DNA of 64,000 nt from Mesorhizobium sp. AR10 (GTDB lineage Bacteria > Pseudomonadota > Alphaproteobacteria > Rhizobiales > Rhizobiaceae): assembly GCF_024746795.1 (NCBI RefSeq), contig NZ_CP080524.1, forward strand, positions 5,682,001-5,746,000. The letters are read 5' to 3'. The notes under the pieces are model-generated. The model did no database searches and had not been told where the DNA came from. It worked only from the letters and a program-made list of their open reading frames with translations. Each line of letters starts with the position of its first letter. Position 1 is the first letter of the stretch. The translations under genes were made by a program, and so were the position numbers. Shown in pieces: positions 17,812 to 26,824 of the stretch.

Positions 17812-18543
17812 ATGCCGGCAACCAAGCTTTCAAAGACTGTGTCGCACGACCACGCCTCTCGGGTCTTCGATCTCGATGTGTCGTCGCTGCGCGAGCTCAA
17901 CCACGCGCTGCATAATCTGACCCCCGGTTCGAACGAAACGGCGTGGGAAGTGCTGAACCCGAAAGGCAACCATTCGGTCGCCGTCGGCGTCGACCAGCCG
18001 GTCACCATCGATGTACGTGGCAGCGTCGGCTATTATTGCGCCGGCATGAATGACGGCGCCACAATCACCGTCCACGGTTCGGCCGGACCCGGTGTCGGCG
18101 AGAACATGATGTCGGGCTCGATCACCATCAAAGGCGACGCCAGCCAGTATGCCGGCGCCACCGGCAAGGGCGGGCTGCTGGTCATCGAGGGCAATGCCTC
18201 GTCGCGATGCGGCATCTCGATGAAAGGCATCGACATCGTCGTCCACGGCAATATCGGCCATATGTCGGCCTTCATGGCGCAGTCCGGCAATCTGGTGGTG
18301 CTGGGCGATGCCGGCGATGCGCTGGGCGATTCCATCTACGAGGCACGGCTGTTCGTGCGCGGCAAGGTCGACAGCCTCGGCGCCGACTGCATCGCCAAGG
18401 AGATGCGGGCCGAACATCTGGAGCTGCTGAAGGGTCTGCTCGACCGCGCCGGTGTGACCGGGGTCAAGCCGGCGGAATTCACGCGCTACGGCTCGGCACG
18501 CACGCTCTACAATTTCAATATCGACAACGCCGACGCGTATTGA
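17812..18543 (+). CDS. mgsB: N-methylglutamate synthase subunit B (GXGXG domain)
   Basis: A 243-residue protein corresponding to the GXGXG (right-handed beta-helix) domain of glutamate synthase. It shows the regular Gly-rich repeats MNDGATITVHGSAGPGVGENM, SGSITIKGDASQYAGATGKGG and CGISMKGIDIVVHGNIGH. It is the structural subunit coupling the amidotransferase to the FMN subunit. It is sometimes annotated GlxC. The start lies 4 bases after mgsA and the stop 6 bases before mgsC, so it is clearly one operon. Confidence 0.9.
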   Translation: MPATKLSKTVSHDHASRVFDLDVSSLRELNHALHNLTPGSNETAWEVLNPKGNHSVAVGVDQPVTIDVRGSVGYYCAGMNDGATITVHGSAGPGVGENMMSGSITIKGDASQYAGATGKGGLLVIEGNASSRCGISMKGIDIVVHGNIGHMSAFMAQSGNLVVLGDAGDALGDSIYEARLFVRGKVDSLGADCIAKEMRAEHLELLKGLLDRAGVTGVKPAEFTRYGSARTLYNFNIDNADAY

Positions 18544-18549
18544 GGCAGC

Positions 18550-19878
18550 ATGACCTATCGCAACCCGCCGACGACGCCACGCAAATCCGCGACCTTCGAC
18601 GACTACACGCTTTCTGAAATCCGCCGCGCCGCCGCGACCGGCATCTATGACATCCGTGGCGCCGGCGCCAAGCGCAAGCTGCCGCATTTCGACGACCTGC
18701 TGTTCCTCGGCGCCTCGATCTCGCGCTACCCCTTGGAGGGCTATCGCGAGCGCTGCGACACCAGCGTCGTGCTGGGCTCACGCCATGCCAAGAAGCCGAT
18801 AGAGCTGAAAATCCCCATCACCATTGCCGGCATGAGCTTTGGCTCGCTGTCCGGACCGGCCAAGGAAGCGCTCGGCCGTGGTGCGACGTTGTCGGGCACC
18901 TCGACCACCACCGGCGACGGCGGCATGACCGAGGAAGAGCGCGGCCATTCGAAGACGCTGGTCTATCAGTATCTGCCGTCGCGCTATGGCATGAACCCGC
19001 GCGATTTGCGCCGGGCCGATGCCATCGAGGTCGTTGTTGGCCAGGGCGCCAAGCCCGGCGGCGGCGGCATGCTGCTTGGCCAGAAGATTTCCGACCGCGT
19101 CGCCGAAATGCGCACGCTGCCGAAGGGCATCGACCAGCGCTCGGCCTCGCGCCACCCGGACTGGACCGGGCCCGACGATCTCGAGATCAAGATCCTCGAA
19201 CTGCGCGAGATCACCGATTGGGAAAAGCCGATCTACGTCAAGGTCGGCGGCGCGCGGCCCTATTACGATACCGCCCTTGCGGTGAAGGCCGGCGCCGATG
19301 TCGTCGTCGTCGATGGCATGCAGGGCGGCACGGCCGCCACGCAGGAAGTGTTCATCGAGAATGTCGGCCAGCCGACGCTTGCCTGCATCAGGCCGGCGGT
19401 ACAGGCGCTGCAGGACCTCGGCATGCACCGCAAGGTGCAGCTGATCGTCTCCGGCGGCATCCGCAACGGTGCCGATGTCGCCAAGGCGCTGGCGCTCGGC
19501 GTCGACGCGGTGTCGATCGGCACGGCAGCTCTGGTCGCGCTCGGCGACAACGACCCGCGCTGGGAGGCCGAGTACAACGAACTCGGCACCACGGCCGGCG
19601 CCTATGACGACTGGCATGAGGGACGCGACCCGGCCGGCATCACCACGCAGGATCCCGAACTGATGAAGCGGGTCGACCCGATCGCCGCCGGACGGCGACT
19701 GGCGAACTACCTCAAGGTGATGACGCTGGAGGCGCAGACCATTGCCCGCGCGTGCGGCAAGAACAGCCTGCACAATCTCGAACCCGAGGATCTGGTCGCG
19801 CTCACCATAGAAGCCGCCGCCATGGCCGGCGTGCCGCTGGCCGGCACCAACTGGATACCGGGGAAGAACGGCTTCTAG
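18550..19878 (+). CDS. mgsC: N-methylglutamate synthase subunit C (glutamate synthase-like FMN domain)
   Basis: A 442-residue FMN-dependent subunit related to the GltB synthase domain. Recognisable segments are ITIAGMSFGSLSGPAKEALGRGA, QGAKPGGGGMLLGQKIS, YVKVGGARPYYDTALAVKAGADVVVVDG and LIVSGGIRNGADVAKALALGVDAVSIGTAAL. It joins methylamine to 2-oxoglutarate to form N-methylglutamate together with MgsA and MgsB. It is also called GlxD. A 47-bp palindromic repeat starts at its stop codon and separates it from gmaS. Confidence 0.9.
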   Translation: MTYRNPPTTPRKSATFDDYTLSEIRRAAATGIYDIRGAGAKRKLPHFDDLLFLGASISRYPLEGYRERCDTSVVLGSRHAKKPIELKIPITIAGMSFGSLSGPAKEALGRGATLSGTSTTTGDGGMTEEERGHSKTLVYQYLPSRYGMNPRDLRRADAIEVVVGQGAKPGGGGMLLGQKISDRVAEMRTLPKGIDQRSASRHPDWTGPDDLEIKILELREITDWEKPIYVKVGGARPYYDTALAVKAGADVVVVDGMQGGTAATQEVFIENVGQPTLACIRPAVQALQDLGMHRKVQLIVSGGIRNGADVAKALALGVDAVSIGTAALVALGDNDPRWEAEYNELGTTAGAYDDWHEGRDPAGITTQDPELMKRVDPIAAGRRLANYLKVMTLEAQTIARACGKNSLHNLEPEDLVALTIEAAAMAGVPLAGTNWIPGKNGF

Positions 19879-19924
19879 AGCATGATCCCGAAAAGTGGAT
19901 CCGGTTTTCGGAAAGATCATGCTC
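19878..19924. repeat. Palindromic dispersed repeat (GAGCATGATC family)
   Basis: GAGCATGATC at the left and GATCATGCTC at the right flank a core with CGAAAA and TTTTCG. A second copy, almost identical when reverse-complemented, lies at 43408-43456. It sits between mgsC and gmaS, so it is likely transcribed as a hairpin in the operon mRNA. Confidence 0.75.
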
Positions 19925-19967
19925 AAACGAAGACACCATCCAAAAATTCCATAAGCGAGGAACTATA

Positions 19968-21275
19968 ATGGGGAACGATCTCGCCGCATTCGCCAAAGAG
20001 AACGGCGTCAAATATTTCATGATTTCCTACACCGACCTGTTCGGTGGGCAGCGCGCCAAGCTGGTGCCGGCGCAAGCCATCGCCGACATGCAGAAGGACG
20101 GTGCCGGCTTTGCCGGTTTTGCCACCTGGCTCGACCTGACGCCGGCGCATCCCGACATGCTGGCGGTACCGGATCCGGATTCGGTCATCCAGTTGCCATG
20201 GAAGCCCGAGGTCGCCTGGGTCGCAGCCAATTGCGTCATGGACGACAAGGAGGTCGACCAGACGCCACGCAACACGCTGAGGCGGCTGATTGCCGAGGCT
20301 GCCAGCGACGGCATGTATGTCAAGACCGGCGTCGAGGCCGAGTTCTTCCTGATCTCGCCGGACGGCAAGACGATTTCCGATGAATACGACACCGCGTCGA
20401 AGCCCTGCTACGACCAGCAGGCGGTGATGCGCCGCTACGATGTCATCGCCGAGATCTGCGACCACATGCTGGCGCTTGGCTGGGGCGCCTACCAGAACGA
20501 CCATGAGGACGCCAATGGCCAGTTCGAGATGAACTGGGCCTTCGACGACGCGCTGGCGACCGCCGACAAGCATTCCTTCTTCAAATTCATGGTGAAGTCC
20601 GTTGCCGAAAAGCACGGCCTGCGCGCCACCTTCATGCCCAAGCCCTTCCAGGGCCTGACCGGCAATGGCTGCCATGCCCATATCTCAGTGTGGGACAAGG
20701 CCGGAAAGACCAATGTCTTCGCCGACAATTCGATGGAGCTCGGACTTTCCGCCAAGGGCAAGAACTTCCTCGGCGGCATCATGAAACATGCCTCCGCGCT
20801 TGCAGCGATTACCAACCCGACGGTCAATTCCTACAAGCGCATCAACGCGCCGCGCACGATTTCGGGCGCGACCTGGGCGCCGAACACGGTGACCTGGACC
20901 GGCAACAACCGCACCCACATGGTGCGCGTGCCCGGCCCCGGCCGCTTCGAATTGCGCCTGCCGGACGGCGCGGCGAACCCTTATCTGCTGCAGGCGGTGA
21001 TCATCGCCGCCGGCCTTGACGGCATCCGCTCGAAGGCCGATCCGGGGAAGCGCTACGACATCGACATGTACCAGTTCGGGCACACGGTGAAGGGCGCGCC
21101 GAAGCTGCCGCTCAACCTGCTCGATGCGCTGCGCGAGTTCGACAAGGACAAATCGCTCAAGGCGGCGCTGGGTGAGGAATTCTCGTCGGCCTATCTAAAG
21201 CTGAAGCACCAGGAATGGAATTCCTATGCTTCCCACTTCACCCAGTGGGAGCGCGACCACACGCTGGATATCTAA
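19968..21275 (+). CDS. gmaS: Gamma-glutamylmethylamide synthetase (glutamate-methylamine ligase)
   Basis: A 435-residue member of the glutamine synthetase superfamily, often annotated GlnT in rhizobia. It makes gamma-glutamylmethylamide from glutamate, methylamine and ATP. The GS-type motifs are VEAEFFLI (metal site), NDHEDANGQFEMNWAFDDA, FMPKPFQGLTGNGCHAHISVWD and the R-rich NSYKRINAPRTISG. Its position between mgsABC and mgdABCD supports GMA synthetase over true glutamine synthetase. The start ATG (TATAATGGGG) follows AGCGAGGAAC. The longer upstream frame overlaps the repeat and mgsC and was rejected. Confidence 0.92.
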   Translation: MGNDLAAFAKENGVKYFMISYTDLFGGQRAKLVPAQAIADMQKDGAGFAGFATWLDLTPAHPDMLAVPDPDSVIQLPWKPEVAWVAANCVMDDKEVDQTPRNTLRRLIAEAASDGMYVKTGVEAEFFLISPDGKTISDEYDTASKPCYDQQAVMRRYDVIAEICDHMLALGWGAYQNDHEDANGQFEMNWAFDDALATADKHSFFKFMVKSVAEKHGLRATFMPKPFQGLTGNGCHAHISVWDKAGKTNVFADNSMELGLSAKGKNFLGGIMKHASALAAITNPTVNSYKRINAPRTISGATWAPNTVTWTGNNRTHMVRVPGPGRFELRLPDGAANPYLLQAVIIAAGLDGIRSKADPGKRYDIDMYQFGHTVKGAPKLPLNLLDALREFDKDKSLKAALGEEFSSAYLKLKHQEWNSYASHFTQWERDHTLDI

Positions 21276-21311
21276 CTGCCTGCGTGAGGCGAGCGATCCC
21301 GGAATGAACGC

Positions 21312-22565
21312 ATGAAATACTCGATCTTCTCGCTCGCTCGCGCCGCCCTTTCCGGCCACAAGAACTGGCAGCGCACCTGGCGCGACGCCAGTCCGAAGGA
21401 CCGCTACGACGTGGTGATCATCGGCGGTGGCGGCCATGGCCTGGCCACCGCATGGTTCCTCGCCAGCGAGTACGGCATCAGGAATGTCGCCGTGCTGGAG
21501 AAAGGCTGGATCGGCTCCGGCAACGCCGGCCGCAACACCACAATCATCCGCTCCAATTACGGGCTTCCCGGCAACACCGGCTTCTACGAATTGTCGATGA
21601 AGCTGTGGGAGCGCATGGAGCAGGACCTCAACTACAACACGATGGTCAGCCAGCGCGGCGTCATCAACCTCTATCATTCCGACGCGCAGCGCGATGCTTA
21701 CGCACGGCGCGGCAACACCATGCGCATCAACGGCATCGACGCTGAACTGCTCGACCTCGCCGCGGTCAAAAAGATGATACCGTTCCTGAACTTCGACAAT
21801 GCACGCTTCCCAGTGCAAGGCGGGCTGCTGCAGCGGCGCGGCGGCACGGCACGGCACGATGCCGTCGTCTGGGGCTACGCCCACGCGGCGAGCGCGCTCG
21901 GCGTCGACATCATCCAGAACTGCGAAGTCACCGGCTTCACCCGCGACACTAACGGCAAGGTGACCGGCGTCGAGACCTCGCGCGGCAAGATCGGCGCCGG
22001 CAAGATCGGCATGGCGGTGGCCGGCAGTTCCTCGCGTGTCGCATCGATGGCGGGCCTGCGTCTGCCGATCGAAAGCCATGTGCTGCAGGCCTTCGTCTCC
22101 GAGGCGATCAAGCCGCTGATACCCGGTGTCATGACCTTCGGCGCCGGCCATTTCTATGTAAGCCAGTCCGACAAGGGCGGGCTGGTCTTCGGCGGCGACA
22201 TAGACGGCTACAATTCCTATGCCCAGCGCGGCAATTTGCCTGTCATGGAAGATGTCTGCGAGGGCGGCATGGCCTTGATGCCGATGATCGGCCGCGTGCG
22301 CTTGTTGCGCCAGTGGGGCGGCATCATGGACATGTCGATGGATGGCTCGCCGATCATCGACAAGACGCCGGTGGACGGGCTCTATCTCAATGCCGGCTGG
22401 TGCTATGGCGGCTTCAAGGCGACGCCGGGCTCCGGCCTGGTCTTTGCCCATCTGCTGGCCCGCGACGAGTCTCACCCAGAGGCGGCACGGTTCCGTCTCG
22501 ACCGCTTCCGGCGCGGCGCCATGATCGACGAAAAGGGCCAGGGCGCCCAAGCGAACCTGCACTGA
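21312..22565 (+). CDS. mgdA: N-methylglutamate dehydrogenase subunit A (sarcosine oxidase beta-like)
   Basis: A 417-residue flavoprotein homologous to the beta subunit of heterotetrameric sarcosine oxidase (SoxB). FAD binding is at VVIIGGGGHG (34-43) and GWIGSGNAGRNTTIIRSNYG. RGGTARHDAV holds His182, equivalent to the histidine that anchors FMN in SoxB. It oxidises N-methylglutamate to glutamate, releasing the methyl group to folate. It begins 36 bases after gmaS and is the first of four mgd genes in the order B-D-A-G of sarcosine oxidase operons. Confidence 0.9.
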   Translation: MKYSIFSLARAALSGHKNWQRTWRDASPKDRYDVVIIGGGGHGLATAWFLASEYGIRNVAVLEKGWIGSGNAGRNTTIIRSNYGLPGNTGFYELSMKLWERMEQDLNYNTMVSQRGVINLYHSDAQRDAYARRGNTMRINGIDAELLDLAAVKKMIPFLNFDNARFPVQGGLLQRRGGTARHDAVVWGYAHAASALGVDIIQNCEVTGFTRDTNGKVTGVETSRGKIGAGKIGMAVAGSSSRVASMAGLRLPIESHVLQAFVSEAIKPLIPGVMTFGAGHFYVSQSDKGGLVFGGDIDGYNSYAQRGNLPVMEDVCEGGMALMPMIGRVRLLRQWGGIMDMSMDGSPIIDKTPVDGLYLNAGWCYGGFKATPGSGLVFAHLLARDESHPEAARFRLDRFRRGAMIDEKGQGAQANLH

Positions 22566-22581
22566 GGACGGTCCAGAAAAC

Positions 22582-22857
22582 ATGCGTATTGTCTGTCCCT
22601 TCTGCGGCGAACGCGAACTCGGCGAGTTCACCTATCTGGGCGACGCCAAGCCGGTGCGTCCCGAGGCCGGCGCATCTGAAGACGCGGTGTTCGACTATGT
22701 CTATCTGCGCGACAATATCGCCGGCGAGACCAGCGAATACTGGTACCATGGCGGTGGCTGCCGAGCCTGGCTGAAGATCGCCCGCAACACACTGACGCAT
22801 GAGATTTCTTCGGTTCAGCCTGCGGCCGGCGTCGGTGCCGCCAAGGTTGGCGCCTGA
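22582..22857 (+). CDS. mgdB: N-methylglutamate dehydrogenase subunit B (sarcosine oxidase delta-like)
   Basis: A 91-residue SoxD-type subunit. The zinc-ligand motif CPFCGER starts at Cys5, and a later GGGCRAWLKIARNTLTHEI contains the C-terminal cysteine. It is a structural zinc subunit of the heterotetramer. The frame overlaps the mgdC start by one base, and the RBS is in the short gap after mgdA. Confidence 0.9.
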   Translation: MRIVCPFCGERELGEFTYLGDAKPVRPEAGASEDAVFDYVYLRDNIAGETSEYWYHGGGCRAWLKIARNTLTHEISSVQPAAGVGAAKVGA

Positions 22858-25835
22858 TGGCCGCGCAGACAAACCGGCTGGACAGCGGCGGCCTGATCGA
22901 CCGCTCGGTGCCGCTGAATTTCCGTTTCGATGGCAAGAGTTTTGCCGGCTACCAGGGCGACACGCTGGCCTCGGCACTGATCGCCAATGGCGTCAAGCTG
23001 GTCGGCCGCTCGTTCAAATATCACCGCCCGCGCGGCATCCTGACTGCCGGTTCCGAAGAACCTAATGCGCTGGTCGAATTGCGCAGCGGCGCGCGGCGCG
23101 AGCCGAACACCAAGGCGACGACCGCCGAACTCTATGACGGGCTCGAAGCCGCCAGCCAGAACCGTTGGCCGTCGCTACGCCACGATGTGATGTCGGTGAA
23201 CCAGCTGTTCGCGCCGATCTTCGTCGCCGGCTTCTATTACAAGACCTTCATGTGGCCGGCGAAATTCTGGGAAGCGATCTACGAGCCGGCGATCCGCCGC
23301 GCCGCTGGTCTCGGCCGCGCCGCTGGCGTTGCCGACCCCGACCACTACGACAAGGCATGGGCGCATTGCGATGTGCTGATCGCAGGCTCCGGCCCGGCCG
23401 GTCTAGCGGCCGCCCTTGCCGCCGGCCGCTCAGGTGCCCGCGTCATCCTGTGCGAAGAGGATTTTGCGCTCGGCGGCCGCTTGCTTTCGGACGGCGGCAC
23501 GATCGATGGTATGCCGGCAGCCGAGTGGATTTCCCGCACGCTGGCCGAACTCGCATCGCTGCCCGACGTGCGCCTCATGACCCGCACGACGCTGTTCGGC
23601 GTCTATGATGGCGGCACCTACGGCGCGATCGAGCGCGTCAACGACCATTTGCCCTCCCCGCCCGAACACCAAGTGCGGCAGCGGCTGTGGCGGATCGTGG
23701 CCAAGCGTTGCATTGTTGCCGCCGGCGCCATCGAGCGGCCAATCGTTTTTGCCGGCAACGACACGCCCGGCGTGATGATGGCCTCAGCCATGCGGACCTA
23801 TGTCGCGCGCTACGCGGCAACGCCGGCAAGGCGCATCGCGCTGTTCACCAACAATGAGGATGGCTGGCGCACGGTCGAGACCGCGCTGGGTGCGGGACTG
23901 CAGATCGCGGCGGTGGTCGACGCACGGCCGGATGTGTCCGCCGCGCACCGCTCGCTGGCCTCCAAGAACGGGTTCACTGTGCTTCATGGCTCCGTCAGTG
24001 GCGTCGATGGCGGCAAGGACGGGGTCCGAAAAATTGCAGTGGCGCTGACCGGCGGCGCGCGCGCCGAAGTCGAAGCCGACGGGCTTGCCGTCTCCGGCGG
24101 CTGGAATCCGGCGGTCGGGTTGACCTCCTACCATCGCGGCCGGCCTAAATGGCAGGACGATATTGCTGCCTTCGTTCCGGATGGGGCGCCGCCGGGCATG
24201 GTGGCAGTCGGCGCCGCCAACGGCGCCTTCGGACTTGGTGCCTGCCTAGCCGAAGGCTTTGCCGCCGGTGCTGTGGCAGCGCAGGATGGAGGACGCAGCG
24301 GCAACGCCGGTATAGCGCCGGTCGCCAACGACGAGGCCTTCTCTCTAACCCCGCTCTGGCATGTCGCCGGCAAGGGAAAAGCCTTTGTCGACTACCAGCA
24401 TGACGTCACCGCTTCCGACATCGAACTGGCGCAGCGCGAAGGCTTCGAGTCGGTCGAGCACCTGAAGCGCTACACGACGCTCGGCATGGCGACCGACCAG
24501 GGCAAGACCTCGAATGTCGCCGGCCTCGCCATCATGGCTGCGGTCAGCGGCCGGTCCATTCCCGAGACCGGCACGACGATCTACCGGCCGCCTTACGTGC
24601 CGGTCGCCATCGGCGCCTTCGCCGGACATCATCGCGACGAGACTTTCCATGCGACGCGGCTGACGCCGTCGCATCACTGGGCCGCCGAACAGGGCGCGAT
24701 CTTTGTCGACACCGGCCTGTGGAAGCGGGCGCAATGGTATCCGCGCGCCGGCGAGAAGGACTGGCTGGAATCGGTGACCCGCGAGGTCAAGGCGGTGCGT
24801 GGCGGCGTCGGCTTCTGCGATGTCTCGACGCTCGGCAAGATCGACGTGCATGGGCCCGATGCCGGCGCCTTCCTCGATCGCGTCTACATCAACACCTTCT
24901 CCAGCCTCGCCGTCGGCAAAGCCCGCTACGGGCTGATGCTGCGCGAGGACGGCATCGTCTATGACGACGGCACCACCTCGCGGCTGGCCGAGGACCACTA
25001 TTTCCTGACCACCACCACGGCCAAGGCCGGACTGGTGATGCAGCACCTCGAATTCTGCCGCCAGGTGCTGTTCCCGGAACTCGACGTCCAGCTGACCTCG
25101 GTCTCCGACCAGTGGGCGCAGTTCTCCGTCGCCGGACCGAAGACACGTGACCTGCTCAAGGAGATCGTCGATCCGGCCGAGGACCTGTCGAACGAAGGCT
25201 TTCCGTTCATGGGCGCGCGGGAAGTGGCGCTGCGTGGCGGCCTCAAGGCGCGGCTGTTCCGCATCTCCTTCTCCGGCGAGATGGCGTTCGAGATTTCGGT
25301 GCCGGCACGCTATGGCGAGGCGCTGGTGCGCAACCTGATGCTGGCCGGCGCGCAATTCGGCGTGACGCCCTACGGCACCGAGGCACTCGGCGTCATGCGC
25401 GTCGAAAAGGGCCATGTCGCCGGACCGGAACTGAACGGCACGACAACCGCAGGCGACCTCGGCCTCGGCAAGATGATGTCGACCAAGAAGGATTTCATCG
25501 GCCGCGTCATGGCTGGGCGAGAAGCGCTGGTCGCCGCGGATCGTCAGGTCGTGGTCGGCATCAAGCCGACGGACAAGACCCGCCGCTTGCGCTCCGGCGC
25601 GCATATCATTCCGAAGGGCCAGACACCCGGCCCTGACAATGACCAGGGCTACGTCACCTCGGTCTGCTTCTCGCCGACGCTCGACCAGTGGATCGGACTC
25701 GGGCTGGTCGAGCGCGGCCGCGAACGCATCGGCGAGATCGTCCATGCGCACGACCCGCTGCGCGGTGAGGACTATGATGTCGAGCTGTGCAATCCCGTCT
25801 TCTACGATCCGGATGGAGGGCGCCAGCGTGGTTGA
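22857..25835 (+). CDS. mgdC: N-methylglutamate dehydrogenase subunit C (sarcosine oxidase alpha-like)
   Basis: A 992-residue alpha-type subunit. It has an N-terminal ferredoxin-like domain (FRFDGKSFAGYQGDTLASAL), a NAD/FAD Rossmann domain (VLIAGSGPAGLAAALAAGRSG), and a C-terminal GcvT-like folate-binding half (VGFCDVSTLGKIDVHGPDAGA, PYGTEALGVMRVEKGH). As in SoxA it accepts electrons from the beta subunit and transfers the methyl carbon to tetrahydrofolate, giving 5,10-methylene-THF. It overlaps mgdB by one base and mgdD by about 8. Confidence 0.92.
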   Translation: MAAQTNRLDSGGLIDRSVPLNFRFDGKSFAGYQGDTLASALIANGVKLVGRSFKYHRPRGILTAGSEEPNALVELRSGARREPNTKATTAELYDGLEAASQNRWPSLRHDVMSVNQLFAPIFVAGFYYKTFMWPAKFWEAIYEPAIRRAAGLGRAAGVADPDHYDKAWAHCDVLIAGSGPAGLAAALAAGRSGARVILCEEDFALGGRLLSDGGTIDGMPAAEWISRTLAELASLPDVRLMTRTTLFGVYDGGTYGAIERVNDHLPSPPEHQVRQRLWRIVAKRCIVAAGAIERPIVFAGNDTPGVMMASAMRTYVARYAATPARRIALFTNNEDGWRTVETALGAGLQIAAVVDARPDVSAAHRSLASKNGFTVLHGSVSGVDGGKDGVRKIAVALTGGARAEVEADGLAVSGGWNPAVGLTSYHRGRPKWQDDIAAFVPDGAPPGMVAVGAANGAFGLGACLAEGFAAGAVAAQDGGRSGNAGIAPVANDEAFSLTPLWHVAGKGKAFVDYQHDVTASDIELAQREGFESVEHLKRYTTLGMATDQGKTSNVAGLAIMAAVSGRSIPETGTTIYRPPYVPVAIGAFAGHHRDETFHATRLTPSHHWAAEQGAIFVDTGLWKRAQWYPRAGEKDWLESVTREVKAVRGGVGFCDVSTLGKIDVHGPDAGAFLDRVYINTFSSLAVGKARYGLMLREDGIVYDDGTTSRLAEDHYFLTTTTAKAGLVMQHLEFCRQVLFPELDVQLTSVSDQWAQFSVAGPKTRDLLKEIVDPAEDLSNEGFPFMGAREVALRGGLKARLFRISFSGEMAFEISVPARYGEALVRNLMLAGAQFGVTPYGTEALGVMRVEKGHVAGPELNGTTTAGDLGLGKMMSTKKDFIGRVMAGREALVAADRQVVVGIKPTDKTRRLRSGAHIIPKGQTPGPDNDQGYVTSVCFSPTLDQWIGLGLVERGRERIGEIVHAHDPLRGEDYDVELCNPVFYDPDGGRQRG

Positions 25836-26454
25836 GTTTTCCTGGGTTGCCCGCAGCCCGCTTGATCGGGTGCTTGCCGTAGGGCCTTATGGCGCGTCTG
25901 GTGAAGCCGGCGTGTTGCTGACCGAGAACCGCAACTTCGACCTCATCCAGGTGATGGCGCGGCGCGGCAAAGCGGTTGATATGGCCAAGGCCGCGGAGAC
26001 TCGGTTTGGCGTCGCGGCTCCGGAAACACCCAAGGCGGATAGCACGCAGGACGCCACGCTGATCTGGTCGGGGCCGGATCAGTTTCTTGTGCTGTCAAAG
26101 GGCGGCAAACACACGATGGAATCGCTGGCGCCGGTATTGTCCGGCTCCGCCTCGCTGTCCGACCAGTCGCATGCGCGCGCGCTGATCAGCATTTCGGGCG
26201 CCAAGGCGCGGACGATGCTGGCCAAGCTGTCGTCGATCGATTTGCATCCCGATGCGTTTCCGGTTGGCGCTGCTGCCGCTACCTCAATGGATCACACCAG
26301 CGTCACGCTCTGGCGCGGCAGCGACCTGCCGGACGGACAGGCGGTGTTCAACCTGCTGGTGTTCGCGACGTTTGCCGAGAGCCTGTGGCATACAATGCTG
26401 GACTCGGCTGCGGAGTATGGCGTGGCGATCGGGCATTCCGAAGAACTGGCCTAG
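25828..26454 (+). CDS. mgdD: N-methylglutamate dehydrogenase subunit D (sarcosine oxidase gamma-like)
   Basis: A 208-residue SoxG-type subunit. The region VARSPLDRVLAVGPYGASGEAGVLLTENRNFDLIQV and DATLIWSGPDQFLVLS match gamma subunits, which have a weak GcvT-like fold. A GTG start with GGAGGG eight bases upstream was preferred; an ATG 15 bases earlier is possible. It overlaps the end of mgdC and closes the mgd operon, before a repeat-bearing gap. Confidence 0.85.
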   Translation: MVEFSWVARSPLDRVLAVGPYGASGEAGVLLTENRNFDLIQVMARRGKAVDMAKAAETRFGVAAPETPKADSTQDATLIWSGPDQFLVLSKGGKHTMESLAPVLSGSASLSDQSHARALISISGAKARTMLAKLSSIDLHPDAFPVGAAAATSMDHTSVTLWRGSDLPDGQAVFNLLVFATFAESLWHTMLDSAAEYGVAIGHSEELA

Positions 26455-26779
26455 TTTCGTGTTTCTGTTGGAACTGCCAATTTTCGGACCCCGGCGCCGC
26501 CCCTCATTGCCCTGCCGGGCATTTCTCCCCGTATAGTGACGGGGAGAAAGAAGCTGGCCGCGCCCTCGGCGCTTGTTCTGCAACGTTGGCGATTGGCGAA
26601 ATCGGCGACGACAGCGTCCCGCCCCGTTTACGGGGAGAAGATGGCGGCAGCCAGATGAGGGGCGGCGCCGACGTTCGGAAGATAGGTTTGATTGGAAGGT
26701 CTAACCTGCAGCGACTGCATCCGAAACACCACCTTCGCCTTGCCAAATCCAACCTCGCTGCTATTCTTGCTGCTAAAGT
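26455..26779. other. Intergenic region between mgdD and tdm
   Basis: No gene is visible. It holds the long inverted repeat at 26493-26669 followed by an AT-richer stretch that forms the tdm promoter region. The mgd operon therefore probably ends here and tdm is a separate transcription unit. Confidence 0.6.
26493..26669. repeat. Inverted-repeat element with perfect 15-bp ends
   Basis: GGCGCCGCCCCTCAT (26493-26507) is the exact reverse complement of 26655-26669. Internally there are two TCTCCCCG...CGGGGAGA hairpins, as in the repeats near 9283 and 36170. Confidence 0.7.
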
Positions 26780-26794
26780 AATTTCACACACAGG
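26780..26794. promoter_or_regulatory. Shared AATTTCAY-N5-AGG motif upstream of tdm
   Basis: AATTTCACACACAGG followed by CAAAC lies 31 bases before the tdm start. With the tmm and dmmD copies it gives the consensus AATTTCAYNSNCAGG. Its orientation relative to the gene is opposite to that at tmm and dmmD. Confidence 0.5.
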
Positions 26795-26824
26795 CAAACT
26801 TGTTTCTCGAACCGCAAGGCTGAG

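Noticed and set aside
19878..19924. Palindromic repeat as a MITE of the IS630 element
   Set aside because: Both share GAGC ends, but the repeat lacks TA on both flanks and its inner sequence does not match the IS ends.
19968..21275. True glutamine synthetase
   Set aside because: GS-like sequence, but position between mgsABC and mgdABCD and the shorter GlnT-type layout favour gamma-glutamylmethylamide synthetase.
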